53,588 bases of DNA from Victivallis lenta (GCF_009695545.1 NZ_VUNS01000035.1:1-53588), one strand, 5' to 3'. Counted from the stretch's first letter, positions 42,802-50,841 are shown. Notes: generated from the letters alone by a model not told the origin. Made by a program: numbers and translations.

Positions 42802-43072
42802 TTCACAAAAAACAATGTGAACGGTCCAGGGCTTCCCGGAAAAAAAGATGCAAAATGCCGGGAAAAGTGAAGGAAAAAAGTGTGAATAGCAGAATGAAAA
42901 GAGAAGAACAGAAAAAAATAATAATATATATATTTACCCTCAAAATATATTATTTTTCTTCTGTTTTTTTTAGCTTTTCACCACTTCACAGCTGTTCCCG
43001 GACTTCTTTCTTTTTTTCATTTGCATATAAAGAGCCGTGAAAGCCGTGAACAACATTTTTGAAAGGATTTTT
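42802..43072. other. AT-rich non-coding region with GTGAA repeats: candidate origin
   Basis: A 271-bp stretch without a convincing gene follows the primase. GTGAA, in either direction, starts at 42802, 42817, 42867, 42882, 42977, 42985, 43037 and 43046. The centre (about 42908-42970) is a long imperfect AT-rich inverted repeat built of TAATAATATATA-like arms. A smaller hairpin (TTCCCGG/CCGGGAA) occupies 42832-42864. Clustered short repeats around an unwinding-prone core next to the primase gene fit a replication origin. The central hairpin might alternatively act as a terminator. Confidence 0.45.
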
Positions 43073-43261
43073 ATGAAAACAGAAGATCGGCACATTAAGA
43101 CATGTTCCGAATGCAAATTTTTTGATTCCAGAGGCAAAGGCTCCGGCAGTATTTGCCGCCGCCACGCACCGTCAACTGTCAGGTATGCACATTCCCCGTA
43201 CATAGAGTGGCCGGTCGTCAAGGAAGATGACTGGTGCGGTGAGTTCAAACACAAAAAGTAA
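43073..43261 (+). CDS. Small zinc-finger protein (62 aa)
   Basis: Start MKTEDRHIKTCSECKFFDSR with GAAAGGA upstream. It has CSEC, then ICRRHAPSTV and WPVVKEDDWCGEFKHKK; the four cysteines form a likely zinc site. This CRRHAP...W...DDWCGE pattern recurs in short phage and bacterial proteins of unknown function. Confidence 0.72.
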   Translation: MKTEDRHIKTCSECKFFDSRGKGSGSICRRHAPSTVRYAHSPYIEWPVVKEDDWCGEFKHKK

Positions 43262-43273
43262 AGGAAAACAGCC

Positions 43274-43504
43274 ATGTCCGTTTATGCTAACGCGGCAGAT
43301 GTGCTGCCGTCCGAACTGCTCAAGGCGGTTCAAAAGCATTGGCGCGGTCTGCTTTATATCCCTCCGGTGAACTACAAGTCAAAGGCAGACAAGAACTTCG
43401 TGCAGAACATGGTTGCCTCCGGCACTCCCATCGGCGAGGTCGCAGATATGATCGGACTCACCCCACGGCGGATTTATCAGATCCAGAAGAAAAACCGGGA
43501 ATAG
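43274..43504 (+). CDS. Mor-like HTH regulator (76 aa)
   Basis: Start MSVYANAADVLPSELLKAVQ, then KHWRGLLYIPPVNYKSKADK and a helix-turn-helix (GTPIGEVADMIGLTPRRIYQ). This matches short phage activator-like proteins related to Mor/C of Mu. It could activate a late promoter. It is the last gene of the right-hand operon before a structured non-coding region. Confidence 0.72.
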   Translation: MSVYANAADVLPSELLKAVQKHWRGLLYIPPVNYKSKADKNFVQNMVASGTPIGEVADMIGLTPRRIYQIQKKNRE

Positions 43505-43911
43505 CCGATGCACTCATGAGCCTCCGTCACTTTTTCGTCACTTTTGTCGAAATGACGGAAGAATCCGTCACTTATTTTAAGGGTATTTCCAGCCTCATAG
43601 AAGCACAGAGACTTCGAGGGGTCGAAAATGAGGCGGCGAGGCTTATGCGCATTCCAGAGTCAACGGTTCCCCCCTTGAAAGGGATTTTTCGAGGGCGCGC
43701 GGAAGGAGTCGGCGTTATAAGCAGACTTGCTTGCAGGTGATAAAATTTTTATGCTCGTTGATTATCAACGACTTGCGATCCACTCCGACAGTGCGCCTAC
43801 ACGCCCCCGGACAGCCCTCTTACGCGCGCGACAGGAGGTTCTCCGGGGGCTGTATAGCGGGTCGGAATCGAACGCGACAGCGGGGCTGTCTGCCCCATTT
43901 CCGGCGAGGAC
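43505..43911. other. 407-bp structured non-coding region
   Basis: No convincing gene. It starts with three CGTCACTT-type direct repeats between 43526 and 43577. A small hairpin with T-run (43672-43689, CCCT/AGGG) could weakly terminate the plus-strand operon. CGTTGATTATCAACG (43755-43769) is a perfect palindrome. A strong GC stem pairs 43803-43811 with 43842-43850. It lies between convergent genes; a small RNA or decayed tRNA-like sequence is possible but unproven. Confidence 0.4.
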
Positions 43912-44826
43912 TTATTCCCAGCCTTGCGCCGCTTTCCACTGAGTGGGCGTATCGGTGCGCGGCAGAAGAACTGGGAGCAGAAAGCTCTTGATTCGCAATG
44001 CCGCATCATAAAAATTCCCCGGATTTTCGCGGAGTTGGTTTTTGCGGATGAATGCGTTCCATTGGGTTTGCTTCATTGGAGACATCATAAACTCATCCGA
44101 GAAACATTCAGGAATGGAACCAGGCAACGGGATATTACGTCGCTTAAAGGTGTTGCAGAGTGCCAGCCTCAAAGTTTTGTAGTCAAAATTGAAAAGCTCA
44201 GAAAGGAGCCATATGTCATAAAAATCTTTCATTCTGCTGTTCGCGAAGCCTTTGGTAATCATTGCTTCGGCTTTTTCTGCAATAGAAGTTTCTTTTGGAT
44301 AAATCCTCAATTTGGGAGAAAGTCCTCCCAACAATACGGGAAAATATGCTGTTTCTGCTGCCGGGGTAATTGCATCACCAATGCCGATATCAAACTGAAG
44401 GGGAATTCGGGCATTTCCAAGAAAGGCATTCAAGACAATTCGCGTTCCGCCATATTCTGTGTCTTCCCGAATGGTAGATATCGTTATGGAGTTTGCATCA
44501 TAGCTCATGCCATCTTCCAAATGACCCGGTAATGAGCAGAGTTGCCGGAAAATGATTTTTAAATGTTCTTCATCTGCTTGGCCGAAACACAAAAGATCGG
44601 AATCAATTGTGGGGCGAAAGCTCCAGCCGTTTTGCCAAATAATAAAAAGATTTCCACCTTTCAGAACGAACTGAGCTGCATATGCAGAAACGCTCAACCG
44701 ATAAAGAAATCTTTCTGTGGCATAGCGAATCAGAAGATGGTTGAAAAAATATCCTTTTTGTTTCGCCAGATTTTTAAGTCTGGTAAAAATAGAATGCGCA
44801 TAGTTGGTTGGATTCGGCTTACTCAT
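43912..44826 (-). CDS. abiEii: AbiEii-type nucleotidyltransferase toxin (304 aa)
   Basis: Toxin of a type IV-like toxin-antitoxin pair. The nucleotidyltransferase core is FVLKGGNLFIIWQNGWSFRP and TIDSDLLCFG (KGG... and D-x-D signatures). Later blocks LQFDIGIGDAITP and SIAEKAEAMITKGFANSRMK with DFYDIWLLS are standard for the AbiEii family. Such enzymes add nucleotides to tRNA or another target and halt growth. The gene overlaps AbiEi by four bases. Full length. In a prophage it likely protects the lysogen against other phages. Confidence 0.92.
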   Translation of the reverse strand: MSKPNPTNYAHSIFTRLKNLAKQKGYFFNHLLIRYATERFLYRLSVSAYAAQFVLKGGNLFIIWQNGWSFRPTIDSDLLCFGQADEEHLKIIFRQLCSLPGHLEDGMSYDANSITISTIREDTEYGGTRIVLNAFLGNARIPLQFDIGIGDAITPAAETAYFPVLLGGLSPKLRIYPKETSIAEKAEAMITKGFANSRMKDFYDIWLLSELFNFDYKTLRLALCNTFKRRNIPLPGSIPECFSDEFMMSPMKQTQWNAFIRKNQLRENPGNFYDAALRIKSFLLPVLLPRTDTPTQWKAAQGWE

Positions 44827-45422
44827 GACAGAATCAATTCCTCATAAGGGCGGATAACGTTTTTTACTCGGCAGATTTCTGCGGCATTGTGAAGTTCAGA
44901 AGGCGTGAACATCTTTTTTCGATATCCCTCTTTCAGAGCTTCCAGAGCAACGTCCAATCCGATTTTATTGCGGAATTTGAAACAGTCGGCTACTGTTTTG
45001 GCAGCGGAAAAAACTTTGAATTTGAGTCCATTGAGTTCTCGTTCCTCAATCCCATAAGAATAAACTGCATCAGTCAGTCGTATGCAGTGAATGGGAAATT
45101 GCACGGAAGGGATTCGTGCCCCCTGCCGAATTGCGATCCAGAGGGTATTTGCCAACTGAGTAGTGAACTCATGAATTTGAAGTGCGGAAATCAGGCAAAC
45201 CACAAAGTCCGTCTTTTTACGAACCAGCAGTTCTATTTCTGGATATTGGGTTATTTCCGTTTCAGGAGGAGTGTAAATCCCGCGACAAGCGCGTTCTAAT
45301 TTACCTTTGCGACAATAATGAGCGAGCATTTGCGCTGAAATACCTGCCGTGTGCGCTTCTTCCGCTGTAAATGGCTTTTGCTGTTGCAGCAGTTTTTCGA
45401 TTTTTTCCTGAGCTGGAGTCAT
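44823..45422 (-). CDS. abiEi: AbiEi-type antitoxin (199 aa)
   Basis: N-terminal winged helix (FTAEEAHTAGISAQMLAHYC, then RKGKLERACRGIYTPPETEI) and the AbiEi C-terminal domain (LISALQIHEFTTQLANTLWI; FSAAKTVADCFKFRNKIGLD; VALEALKEGY). It neutralises AbiEii and represses the operon. A TTG two codons upstream could be an alternative start; no strong ribosome site precedes either. An inverted repeat 23 bases upstream is the expected operator. Confidence 0.92.
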   Translation of the reverse strand: MTPAQEKIEKLLQQQKPFTAEEAHTAGISAQMLAHYCRKGKLERACRGIYTPPETEITQYPEIELLVRKKTDFVVCLISALQIHEFTTQLANTLWIAIRQGARIPSVQFPIHCIRLTDAVYSYGIEERELNGLKFKVFSAAKTVADCFKFRNKIGLDVALEALKEGYRKKMFTPSELHNAAEICRVKNVIRPYEELILS

Positions 45423-45444
45423 AATCAATCCATTTTTTATTTTC

Positions 45445-45472
45445 TGTCATTAAATATAAATCTTTAATGACA
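45445..45472. promoter_or_regulatory. Inverted-repeat operator of the AbiE operon
   Basis: Perfect 10-bp arms TGTCATTAAA (45445-45454) and TTTAATGACA (45463-45472) with an eight-base spacer stand directly upstream of abiEi, between it and the divergent ParB-methyltransferase gene. AbiEi proteins are known to autoregulate through such repeats. The site could also affect the methyltransferase gene 38 bases away. Confidence 0.75.
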
Positions 45473-45509
45473 CTTTTTCAAATAAAAAAATCAACAAAAG
45501 GAGAAAAAG

Positions 45510-46742
45510 ATGCAAATCATCAACATGAAACTCTCGGAGATCCATCCGTATGAGAAGAACCCGCGCTTCAACGACGGCGCGGTGGAGGCGGTTGCCAACT
45601 CGATCAAGGAGTTCGGCTTCCAGCAGCCAATTGTCGTGGACAAAGATTTCGTCGTGATTGTCGGCCACACAAGGCTGAAAGCGGCGGAACAGCTCGGCCT
45701 CACGGAAGTTCCGGTGGTGATCGCGGAAAACCTCACGCCGGAACAGGTGCAGGCGTATCGAATCGCGGACAACAAGACCGGCGAGATCGCGGAGTGGAAC
45801 TACGACCTGCTGCCGATCGAACTGCGCGATTTGCAGGAAAAGGATTTTGACCTGTCGCTCCTCGGATTCGACACCGATGAGCTTGACCGTCTGCTGAACG
45901 GAAGTTCCGAAGAAAATGTGGTTGCCGAGGGAGAGACGGATGCTGACGCCGTCCCGGATGTCCCGGAAGAGCCGGTCAGTCAGCCGGGGGTGATCTATCA
46001 GCTCGGCAAGCACCGGCTCATGTGCGGCGATTCCACCAGGGCGGCAGATGTCGCCCGTCTCATGAGCGGCGGGGAAGCGGATCTCGTTTTCACCGATCCG
46101 CCGTATGGCGTCAGTTATCGCGGAGTGAACAATCCGGGCGGCCGACTGTGGGAGGTCATTGAAAACGACGATCTGCGCGGGGAAAAACTTTCGGAGTTCC
46201 TGCTTGCCGCATTCAAAAATCTGAAAGCGAGCCTCCGGGAAAAGCGGGCGTTCTACATCTGGTATGCCAGCAGCAATCATTTGCAGTTTGAACACGCCAT
46301 CATTGATGCCGGACTGAAATCCAAACAGGTATTGTTCTGGAACAAGGGAATGATCCTTGGTCACAGCGATTACCATTGGGCGGCGGAACCGTGCTTTTAC
46401 GGCTGTCATGAGGGCGAGAACTGCGAGTGGTTCGGCGACCGCTGTCAGACGACGGTCTGGGACATCAAGCGGGACAACACGCGGGAATATGTGCATCCGA
46501 CGCAGAAACCGACTGCGCTGGCGATCAAGGCGATTTTCAACTCTTCGAAGGCGGGCGAGACTGTGCTGGATCTGTTTGGCGGCTCGGGCAGCACGCTGAT
46601 CGCCTGCGAGCAGACAAACCGCGTCAACTGCACGATGGAGTTCGATCCGAAATATGTGGACGTGATCCGCCGCCGCTGGGCGGAGTTCGTCCATGGCGAG
46701 GGCTGTGACTGGCAGGCGCTTACTCCGGCGGTCGAAGAATAA
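45510..46742 (+). CDS. ParB domain fused to N6/N4 DNA methyltransferase (410 aa)
   Basis: Residues 1-~110 are a ParB/sulfiredoxin-type domain (SEIHPYEKNPRFNDGAVEAV; VIVGHTRLKAAEQL). The amino-methyltransferase follows: DPPY at 196-199 (LVFTDPPYGVSY) and the AdoMet motif FGGSGST (VLDLFGGSGSTLIACE) near 360, an order of the beta class. It methylates adenine N6 or cytosine N4. AAAAGGAG precedes the ATG. Such fusions are common in phages and may methylate near packaging or replication sites. Intact. Confidence 0.92.
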   Translation: MQIINMKLSEIHPYEKNPRFNDGAVEAVANSIKEFGFQQPIVVDKDFVVIVGHTRLKAAEQLGLTEVPVVIAENLTPEQVQAYRIADNKTGEIAEWNYDLLPIELRDLQEKDFDLSLLGFDTDELDRLLNGSSEENVVAEGETDADAVPDVPEEPVSQPGVIYQLGKHRLMCGDSTRAADVARLMSGGEADLVFTDPPYGVSYRGVNNPGGRLWEVIENDDLRGEKLSEFLLAAFKNLKASLREKRAFYIWYASSNHLQFEHAIIDAGLKSKQVLFWNKGMILGHSDYHWAAEPCFYGCHEGENCEWFGDRCQTTVWDIKRDNTREYVHPTQKPTALAIKAIFNSSKAGETVLDLFGGSGSTLIACEQTNRVNCTMEFDPKYVDVIRRRWAEFVHGEGCDWQALTPAVEE

Positions 46743-46770
46743 AGCCCACAACGAAAGGAATGTTACAAGG

Positions 46771-46908
46771 ATGGGGGGGCGCGGATTGCACCCCAAGGTT
46801 GAAGAACGACGATGTCAGTGGTGGGGCTATTTGGGGAACCTCCGAAGCCATAACCCGGAGCACTTTTTGGAAAAAGGAGGGGAATCAGCAAGGGTACTCA
46901 TGCTGTGA
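46771..46908 (+). CDS. Possible small basic protein (45 aa)
   Basis: Start MGGRGLHPKVEERRCQWWGY, then LGNLRSHNPEHFLEKGG. AAAGGA lies about ten bases before the ATG. Its end overlaps the terminator hairpin at 46891-46915. The composition (basic, two Trp) looks protein-like but nothing identifies it; an alternative overlapping frame starts at 46760. Low confidence. Confidence 0.3.
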   Translation: MGGRGLHPKVEERRCQWWGYLGNLRSHNPEHFLEKGGESARVLML

Positions 46909-46915
46909 GTACCCT
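46891..46915. terminator. Bidirectional hairpin between convergent genes
   Basis: Perfect 10-bp arms AGGGTACTCA (46891-46900) and TGAGTACCCT (46906-46915), five-base loop. It lies between the ParB-methyltransferase on the plus strand and the HARE-HTH gene on the minus strand, so it probably ends both transcripts. Only short T-rich sequence follows. Confidence 0.65.
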
Positions 46916-46928
46916 CTTCAGTTTGCTG

Positions 46929-47504
46929 TCAGCTGTTGAACTCGAATGCGCCCCGGCGGGCGGCACTCTTGCGGACGCGCGGGGTCTCCTTTTCCTTGAT
47001 CTCGCGGAAAAATGCGGAGTAAAGGCTCTGCTCCGGAGTCTTTGCTCCATTCGGGCTCCAGAGACCTTCTTCGATGACTTGCGCGAGGATCTCTTTCGTG
47101 TTGAGCGGCGTCCGGCTGTGCTTGAGAACCTGCAGAGCCGCATTCAGGAGTGAGAGTTTTTTCTCCGGCGATCCGCCGGATTCCGGCGCGGGATTGGGCG
47201 TGTCCACTTCCTCTTCCGCTTCCGGCGCAGCGGATTCCGCCTCCTGTTCCGTTGCGGGAGCCGCTTCTGACGGGATCTCCGCATCGACTGCTTCCGTCTC
47301 CGGTTCCGTTGCCGGGACCGCCTCCGGCGCTCCCGGTTCGGCGATGACCCGTTCGATTCTGGTGACGATGAACTCGCGGTCGCTGCCGACCTTTTTGACT
47401 TTCCAGCCGTTCGCGGTGATCTCGGTTACGACGACCTCGATCTCATTGCGTCCGACTTTCACCATGACGATGGTTCCGACTGTGATGTTGCTCGTGTCGC
47501 ACAT
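46929..47504 (-). CDS. HARE-HTH (HB1/ASXL-type) domain protein (191 aa)
   Basis: Start MCDTSNITVGTIVMVKVGRN with AAGGAGG upstream. Residues 1-55 form a small beta-barrel (EIEVVVTEITANGWKVKKVG), then a long acidic Ala/Pro/Glu linker (~60-115). The C-terminal ~70 residues are a HARE-HTH winged helix: KLSLLNAALQVLKHSRTPLN, TKEILAQVIEEGLWSPNGAK, TPEQSLYSAFFREIKEK. HARE-HTH domains are proposed to read DNA modification states. It is a lone minus-strand gene among plus-strand ones, next to a DNA methyltransferase gene. Confidence 0.8.
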   Translation of the reverse strand: MCDTSNITVGTIVMVKVGRNEIEVVVTEITANGWKVKKVGSDREFIVTRIERVIAEPGAPEAVPATEPETEAVDAEIPSEAAPATEQEAESAAPEAEEEVDTPNPAPESGGSPEKKLSLLNAALQVLKHSRTPLNTKEILAQVIEEGLWSPNGAKTPEQSLYSAFFREIKEKETPRVRKSAARRGAFEFNS

Positions 47505-47614
47505 GCTTACCTCCTTGTGGTTGTTTGAGTTGCGACTTCTTTGCTTCGCTGGTGCATATACAACCATGACTTGCGCCACTTATCCAGTCGCAATCTGAAA
47601 ATAAAGGCAAATAG

Positions 47615-47812
47615 ATGGATAATTCTTTGAAAATCACTGCATTGCAGCCTGAAGTGCTGGTGAGATTGCTGAAACAGGCCGGATCCCGGACCGCTTCTCC
47701 GGAGATGATTGCCGAGGATCTTGCTTCCGGTGCGCCGCAGAATCCGGACGGCACGATCAACCTGATTGAATATGCCGCCTGGCTGGCGAAGGAGGAAAAT
47801 GATGAGTTGTAA
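47615..47812 (+). CDS. Small phage protein before the terminase (65 aa)
   Basis: Start MDNSLKITALQPEVLVRLLK. The middle SRTASPEMIAEDLASGAPQN and DGTINLIEYAAWLAKE form helices typical of short phage proteins near terminase genes. It might carry DNA-recognition function. The ribosome site is weak. It overlaps the next small gene. Function not known. Confidence 0.65.
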   Translation: MDNSLKITALQPEVLVRLLKQAGSRTASPEMIAEDLASGAPQNPDGTINLIEYAAWLAKEENDEL

Positions 47813-47951
47813 AAATACCTTGCTCGCAGATATGAGTACGGCGAAGCCGCACGGAATATCGGAGAGCCGGGGTCCCCGCAAAGTACCCGAAGCCGCGAAG
47901 CGGACCCGAGGCCCGTGGCCGAAGGGTGGCAACTTTGGGGGGATTCTATGA
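47799..47951 (+). CDS. Small Arg/Pro-rich protein (50 aa)
   Basis: Starts MMSCKNTLLADMSTAKPHGI, ends RTRGPWPKGGNFGGIL; basic and low in predicted structure. GGAGG lies shortly before the first ATG. It overlaps the preceding gene by 14 bases and the terminase start by four (ATGA), which supports translation. It might be a reduced terminase partner or only a coupling peptide. Confidence 0.45.
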   Translation: MMSCKNTLLADMSTAKPHGISESRGPRKVPEAAKRTRGPWPKGGNFGGIL

Positions 47952-50269
47952 TCAATCCGAGTAACATGCGCGTGGTGGACGTCGCGCGGCTTCTGAACTC
48001 CACGTCGTTCGGATTTGTTCTGGCGCAGGCGCGGCTTTACCGCGAGTTCAACCGCGTCGGTTTCCGGATCGGCTCCTCGGAGAATCCGCGCAACATCAAC
48101 CTTCTGAAATACATTGCCTGGATGTTCGACCGGAAACACACTCCGGAGGAGACGTCCGGCGCGCGCAGCTATGAGGATCGGCGCAACGCCGAGCGCGACC
48201 GTCAAGCGGAACAGTCGCTTGCCGGACGCGACATCGGCCAGCTCCCGGAGGTCGTGAATCCCGACAGGAAAGCCGCCTGCGAACGCAATTTCCAGCTTTT
48301 CTGCGAGAGCTATTTCCCGGAGACCTATTCTCTTGCATGGTCGCCGGATCATCTGAAGGTGATTGAGAAGATTGAAACGGCGGTTCTGCGAGGCGGACTC
48401 TTTGCTCTGGCGCTCCCGCGCGGTTCCGGGAAGACGACAATCACGGAAAGCGCGGCGCTCTGGTCGATGCTCTACGGTCACCGCGAGTTTGTGGTACTGA
48501 TCGGCGCGACTGAATCAGCGGCTCTGGAGCTTCTGGATTCGTTGAAGACCGAGCTGGAAGTCAACGAGCGTCTCGCCGAAGACTTCCCGGAGGTGTGCTA
48601 TCCGGTGGCACAGCTGGAGGGGATCGCGAACCGGTGCGCCGGACAGCTCTACAAGGGCGAGCGCACCCGCATCACCTGGACAAGCAACGAGATCGTTCTG
48701 CCGACCGTCGAAGGAAGCAGGGCTTCCGGCATCATCGTCCGAGTTGCCGGCATCACCGGACGTATCCGTGGTATGAAGTTCAAGCGGAGCGACGGTCGGA
48801 ACGTGCGTCCATCACTTGTTGTAATCGACGATCCGCAGACCTCGGAATCCGCCGGATCGCTGGAACAGACACGCAAGCGGGTTCGTGTGCTTGCCGGAGA
48901 CATCCTGGGACTTGCCGGTCCGGGGCAGAAAATCTCCGGGATCATGCCCTGCACGATCATCCGCCCGGGCGACATGGCCGACATCATCCTCAACCGAAAC
49001 ACCCATCCGGACTGGAACGGCGAAAAGACCCGAATGGTCTACCGCTTCCCCACGAATATGAAACTGTGGGAGGAATACGCCGAGATCCGGGCGGAAGCTC
49101 TGCGCACGGAGGGCAATTTCCAGAAGGCGACGGAGTTTTATCTGGCGAACCGGGAGGCGATGGATGCCGGTGCGGAAGTGAGCTGGGAAGCCCGCTTCAA
49201 CCACGATGAAGTATCGGCGCTTCAACACGCGATGAATCTGAAGTTTCAAGATGAAGCAGCCTTTATGAGCGAGTATCAGAACGACCCGCTCCCGGATGAC
49301 ACGGCGGACGACTCGCTTCTTTCCGTGGACGAGATCTGTGCAAAGATCAACGGACTTGCCCGACGGCGCGTCCCGCTGAAATGCGATCGTCTTACGATGT
49401 TTGTCGACGTCCAGAAAGCGCTGCTTTTCTATGTGGTAATCGCATGGGCGGAGGACTTCACCGGCGCGGTCATCGACTACGGCTCATGGCCGGATCAGCA
49501 CCGGCACGAGTATTCGCTTGCCGATGCGAATCCGAGCATTCAGACGCTCTTCCCGAAAGCGGGCTTCGAGGGAGCCCTGTACGCCGCGTTGTCCGCGCTG
49601 ACCGATGAATGTCTCGGGCGCGAGTGGGAGCGCGAGGACGGGGCTGTCCTGAAAATCGAGCGCGCTCTCGTGGATGCGAACTGGGGACAGTCAACCGATG
49701 TCGTCTATCAGTTCTGCCGTCAGAGTTCCCACGCAGGAGTGATCCTGCCGTCGCATGGCAGATACGTCGGAGCATCCTCGAAACCCATGACCGAATACCG
49801 CAAACAGCAGGGCGACCGGCTCGGATTCAACTGGATGATTCCGAATGTCGCCGGGAAACGGGCGATCCGGCATGTCATCTACGACACGAACTACTGGAAG
49901 AGTTTCATTCACGCGCGGCTCGCAGTTCCCGTCGGCGACAAGGGGTCGCTCACCCTCTACGGACGGATCCCCGGGGCTCATCAGCTCTTCGCGGAGCATC
50001 TGACCGCCGAATACCGCGTCAAAACACAGGGGCGCGGCCGCACGGTCGACGAGTGGAAACTCAAGCCTCAGTCGCACGACAACCACTTTCTGGACTGCGT
50101 CGCGGGCTGTGCGGTCTGCGGCTCCATGCTCGGCGCGTCTCTGCCCGAGACGCTTCCCGCGAAGCTCGACCGCAAGCCGATGATCCGCCTTTCCGACAAA
50201 CGCCCTGGCGGGATTCCCCCGAATGGCAGACTCAAACTTTCTGAACTCAGGAGACAGAAGAATGGATAA
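47948..50269 (+). CDS. Terminase large subunit with N-terminal extension (773 aa)
   Basis: The packaging motor. Walker A LPRGSGKTT is near residue 158, motif II/Walker B is PSLVVIDDPQTSES near 290-300, and the C-terminal RNase H-like nuclease has acidic strands (RLTMFVDVQKALLFYVVIAW; ALVDANWGQSTDVVYQF; DNHFLDCVAGC). The first ~100 residues (MRVVDVARLLNSTSFGFVLA, QARLYREFNRVGFRI) look like a helix-turn-helix DNA-recognition domain; no separate small subunit gene was found, so this may be a fused small-subunit function. Chosen start overlaps the previous stop, with a GGGGGG stretch upstream. It is ~24 kb from, and opposite to, the portal. Confidence 0.9.
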   Translation: MINPSNMRVVDVARLLNSTSFGFVLAQARLYREFNRVGFRIGSSENPRNINLLKYIAWMFDRKHTPEETSGARSYEDRRNAERDRQAEQSLAGRDIGQLPEVVNPDRKAACERNFQLFCESYFPETYSLAWSPDHLKVIEKIETAVLRGGLFALALPRGSGKTTITESAALWSMLYGHREFVVLIGATESAALELLDSLKTELEVNERLAEDFPEVCYPVAQLEGIANRCAGQLYKGERTRITWTSNEIVLPTVEGSRASGIIVRVAGITGRIRGMKFKRSDGRNVRPSLVVIDDPQTSESAGSLEQTRKRVRVLAGDILGLAGPGQKISGIMPCTIIRPGDMADIILNRNTHPDWNGEKTRMVYRFPTNMKLWEEYAEIRAEALRTEGNFQKATEFYLANREAMDAGAEVSWEARFNHDEVSALQHAMNLKFQDEAAFMSEYQNDPLPDDTADDSLLSVDEICAKINGLARRRVPLKCDRLTMFVDVQKALLFYVVIAWAEDFTGAVIDYGSWPDQHRHEYSLADANPSIQTLFPKAGFEGALYAALSALTDECLGREWEREDGAVLKIERALVDANWGQSTDVVYQFCRQSSHAGVILPSHGRYVGASSKPMTEYRKQQGDRLGFNWMIPNVAGKRAIRHVIYDTNYWKSFIHARLAVPVGDKGSLTLYGRIPGAHQLFAEHLTAEYRVKTQGRGRTVDEWKLKPQSHDNHFLDCVAGCAVCGSMLGASLPETLPAKLDRKPMIRLSDKRPGGIPPNGRLKLSELRRQKNG

Positions 50270-50336
50270 AAAGGCATTGGAAAAAATCGCAGAAATACTG
50301 GCGTCCGCAATTATGCGGAAAATCTTGGGAAATTGA
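50262..50336 (+). CDS. Tiny peptide MDKKALEKIAEILASAIM... (24 aa)
   Basis: A 24-residue frame overlapping the terminase stop (ATGGATAA), with GGAG in the upstream gene. It is one amphipathic helix ending MRKILGN. Short peptides with an EKIAEILA-like sequence are seen before DUF2924/serine recombinase pairs, so it may be real; alternatively it is chance. Confidence 0.4.
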   Translation: MDKKALEKIAEILASAIMRKILGN

Positions 50337-50418
50337 ACTCAGAACGATTTGCTATCCGCCTCGATGGGAGCTTTATATACGGACAGCGGAATCTGAAAAA
50401 AAGCAAGGAGAATTCTGT

Positions 50419-50841
50419 ATGAAAACGGCTTGCAAGTCGACTAATATTCGTGTGGAGCTTGCACGGCTTCAAGTCATGGAGCTTCACGAGTTACGGGAAA
50501 AATGGCGCGAGCTTTACGGGAAAGATGCGCCGGATTGCGGAAAAGTATTCCTCCGGAAGCAGCTGGCCTTTCGTATTCAGGAACTTCGTTATGGAGGAAT
50601 CAGTGAAACGGCGCAATCCGTTTTAGAGAAAATCGGGGAAATGCCAAAGGTTCGGCCGAATCCAGGCGGCGTGATTCCCGGAACTCGGTTTGAGCGGGAA
50701 TGGAAAGGGACGATTCATGTAGTGATCGCCACCGATACCGGATTTGAATACAACGGTCAGAATTACCGTTCCCTCTCCGGAGCGGCATTTGCCATTACCG
50801 GAACGCAATGGAACGGCAAGAAATTTTTCGGAGTAAAATAA
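50419..50841 (+). CDS. DUF2924 protein (140 aa)
   Basis: Starts MKTACKSTNIRVELARLQVM, followed by ELHELREKWRELYGKDAPDC and RKQLAFRIQELRYGGISETA, then GTRFEREWKGTIHVVIATDT and GFEYNGQNYRSLSGAAFAIT. This is the DUF2924 family, regularly found in front of large serine recombinases; it probably assists recombination or its direction. AAGGAG precedes the ATG. Its stop overlaps the recombinase start. Confidence 0.88.
   Translation: MKTACKSTNIRVELARLQVMELHELREKWRELYGKDAPDCGKVFLRKQLAFRIQELRYGGISETAQSVLEKIGEMPKVRPNPGGVIPGTRFEREWKGTIHVVIATDTGFEYNGQNYRSLSGAAFAITGTQWNGKKFFGVK

Noticed and set aside
42798-43040. 80-codon frame in the AT-rich region after the primase
   Set aside because: Low-complexity Lys/Phe/Ser composition, no ribosome site, and it covers the inverted repeat; better read as non-coding.
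43516-43740. Possible 74-codon gene after the Mor-like regulator
   Set aside because: No ribosome binding site, atypical composition, and it crosses the hairpin at 43672-43689.
43820-43920. tRNA-like sequence on the minus strand (GTTCGATTCC segment)
   Set aside because: The T-loop-like sequence lacks a proper five-pair stem, and no acceptor or D-arm can be folded around it.
45450-46796. 448-codon open frame opposite the ParB-methyltransferase gene
   Set aside because: The plus strand holds clear ParB and DPPY motifs; the opposite frame has arginine-rich shadow composition.
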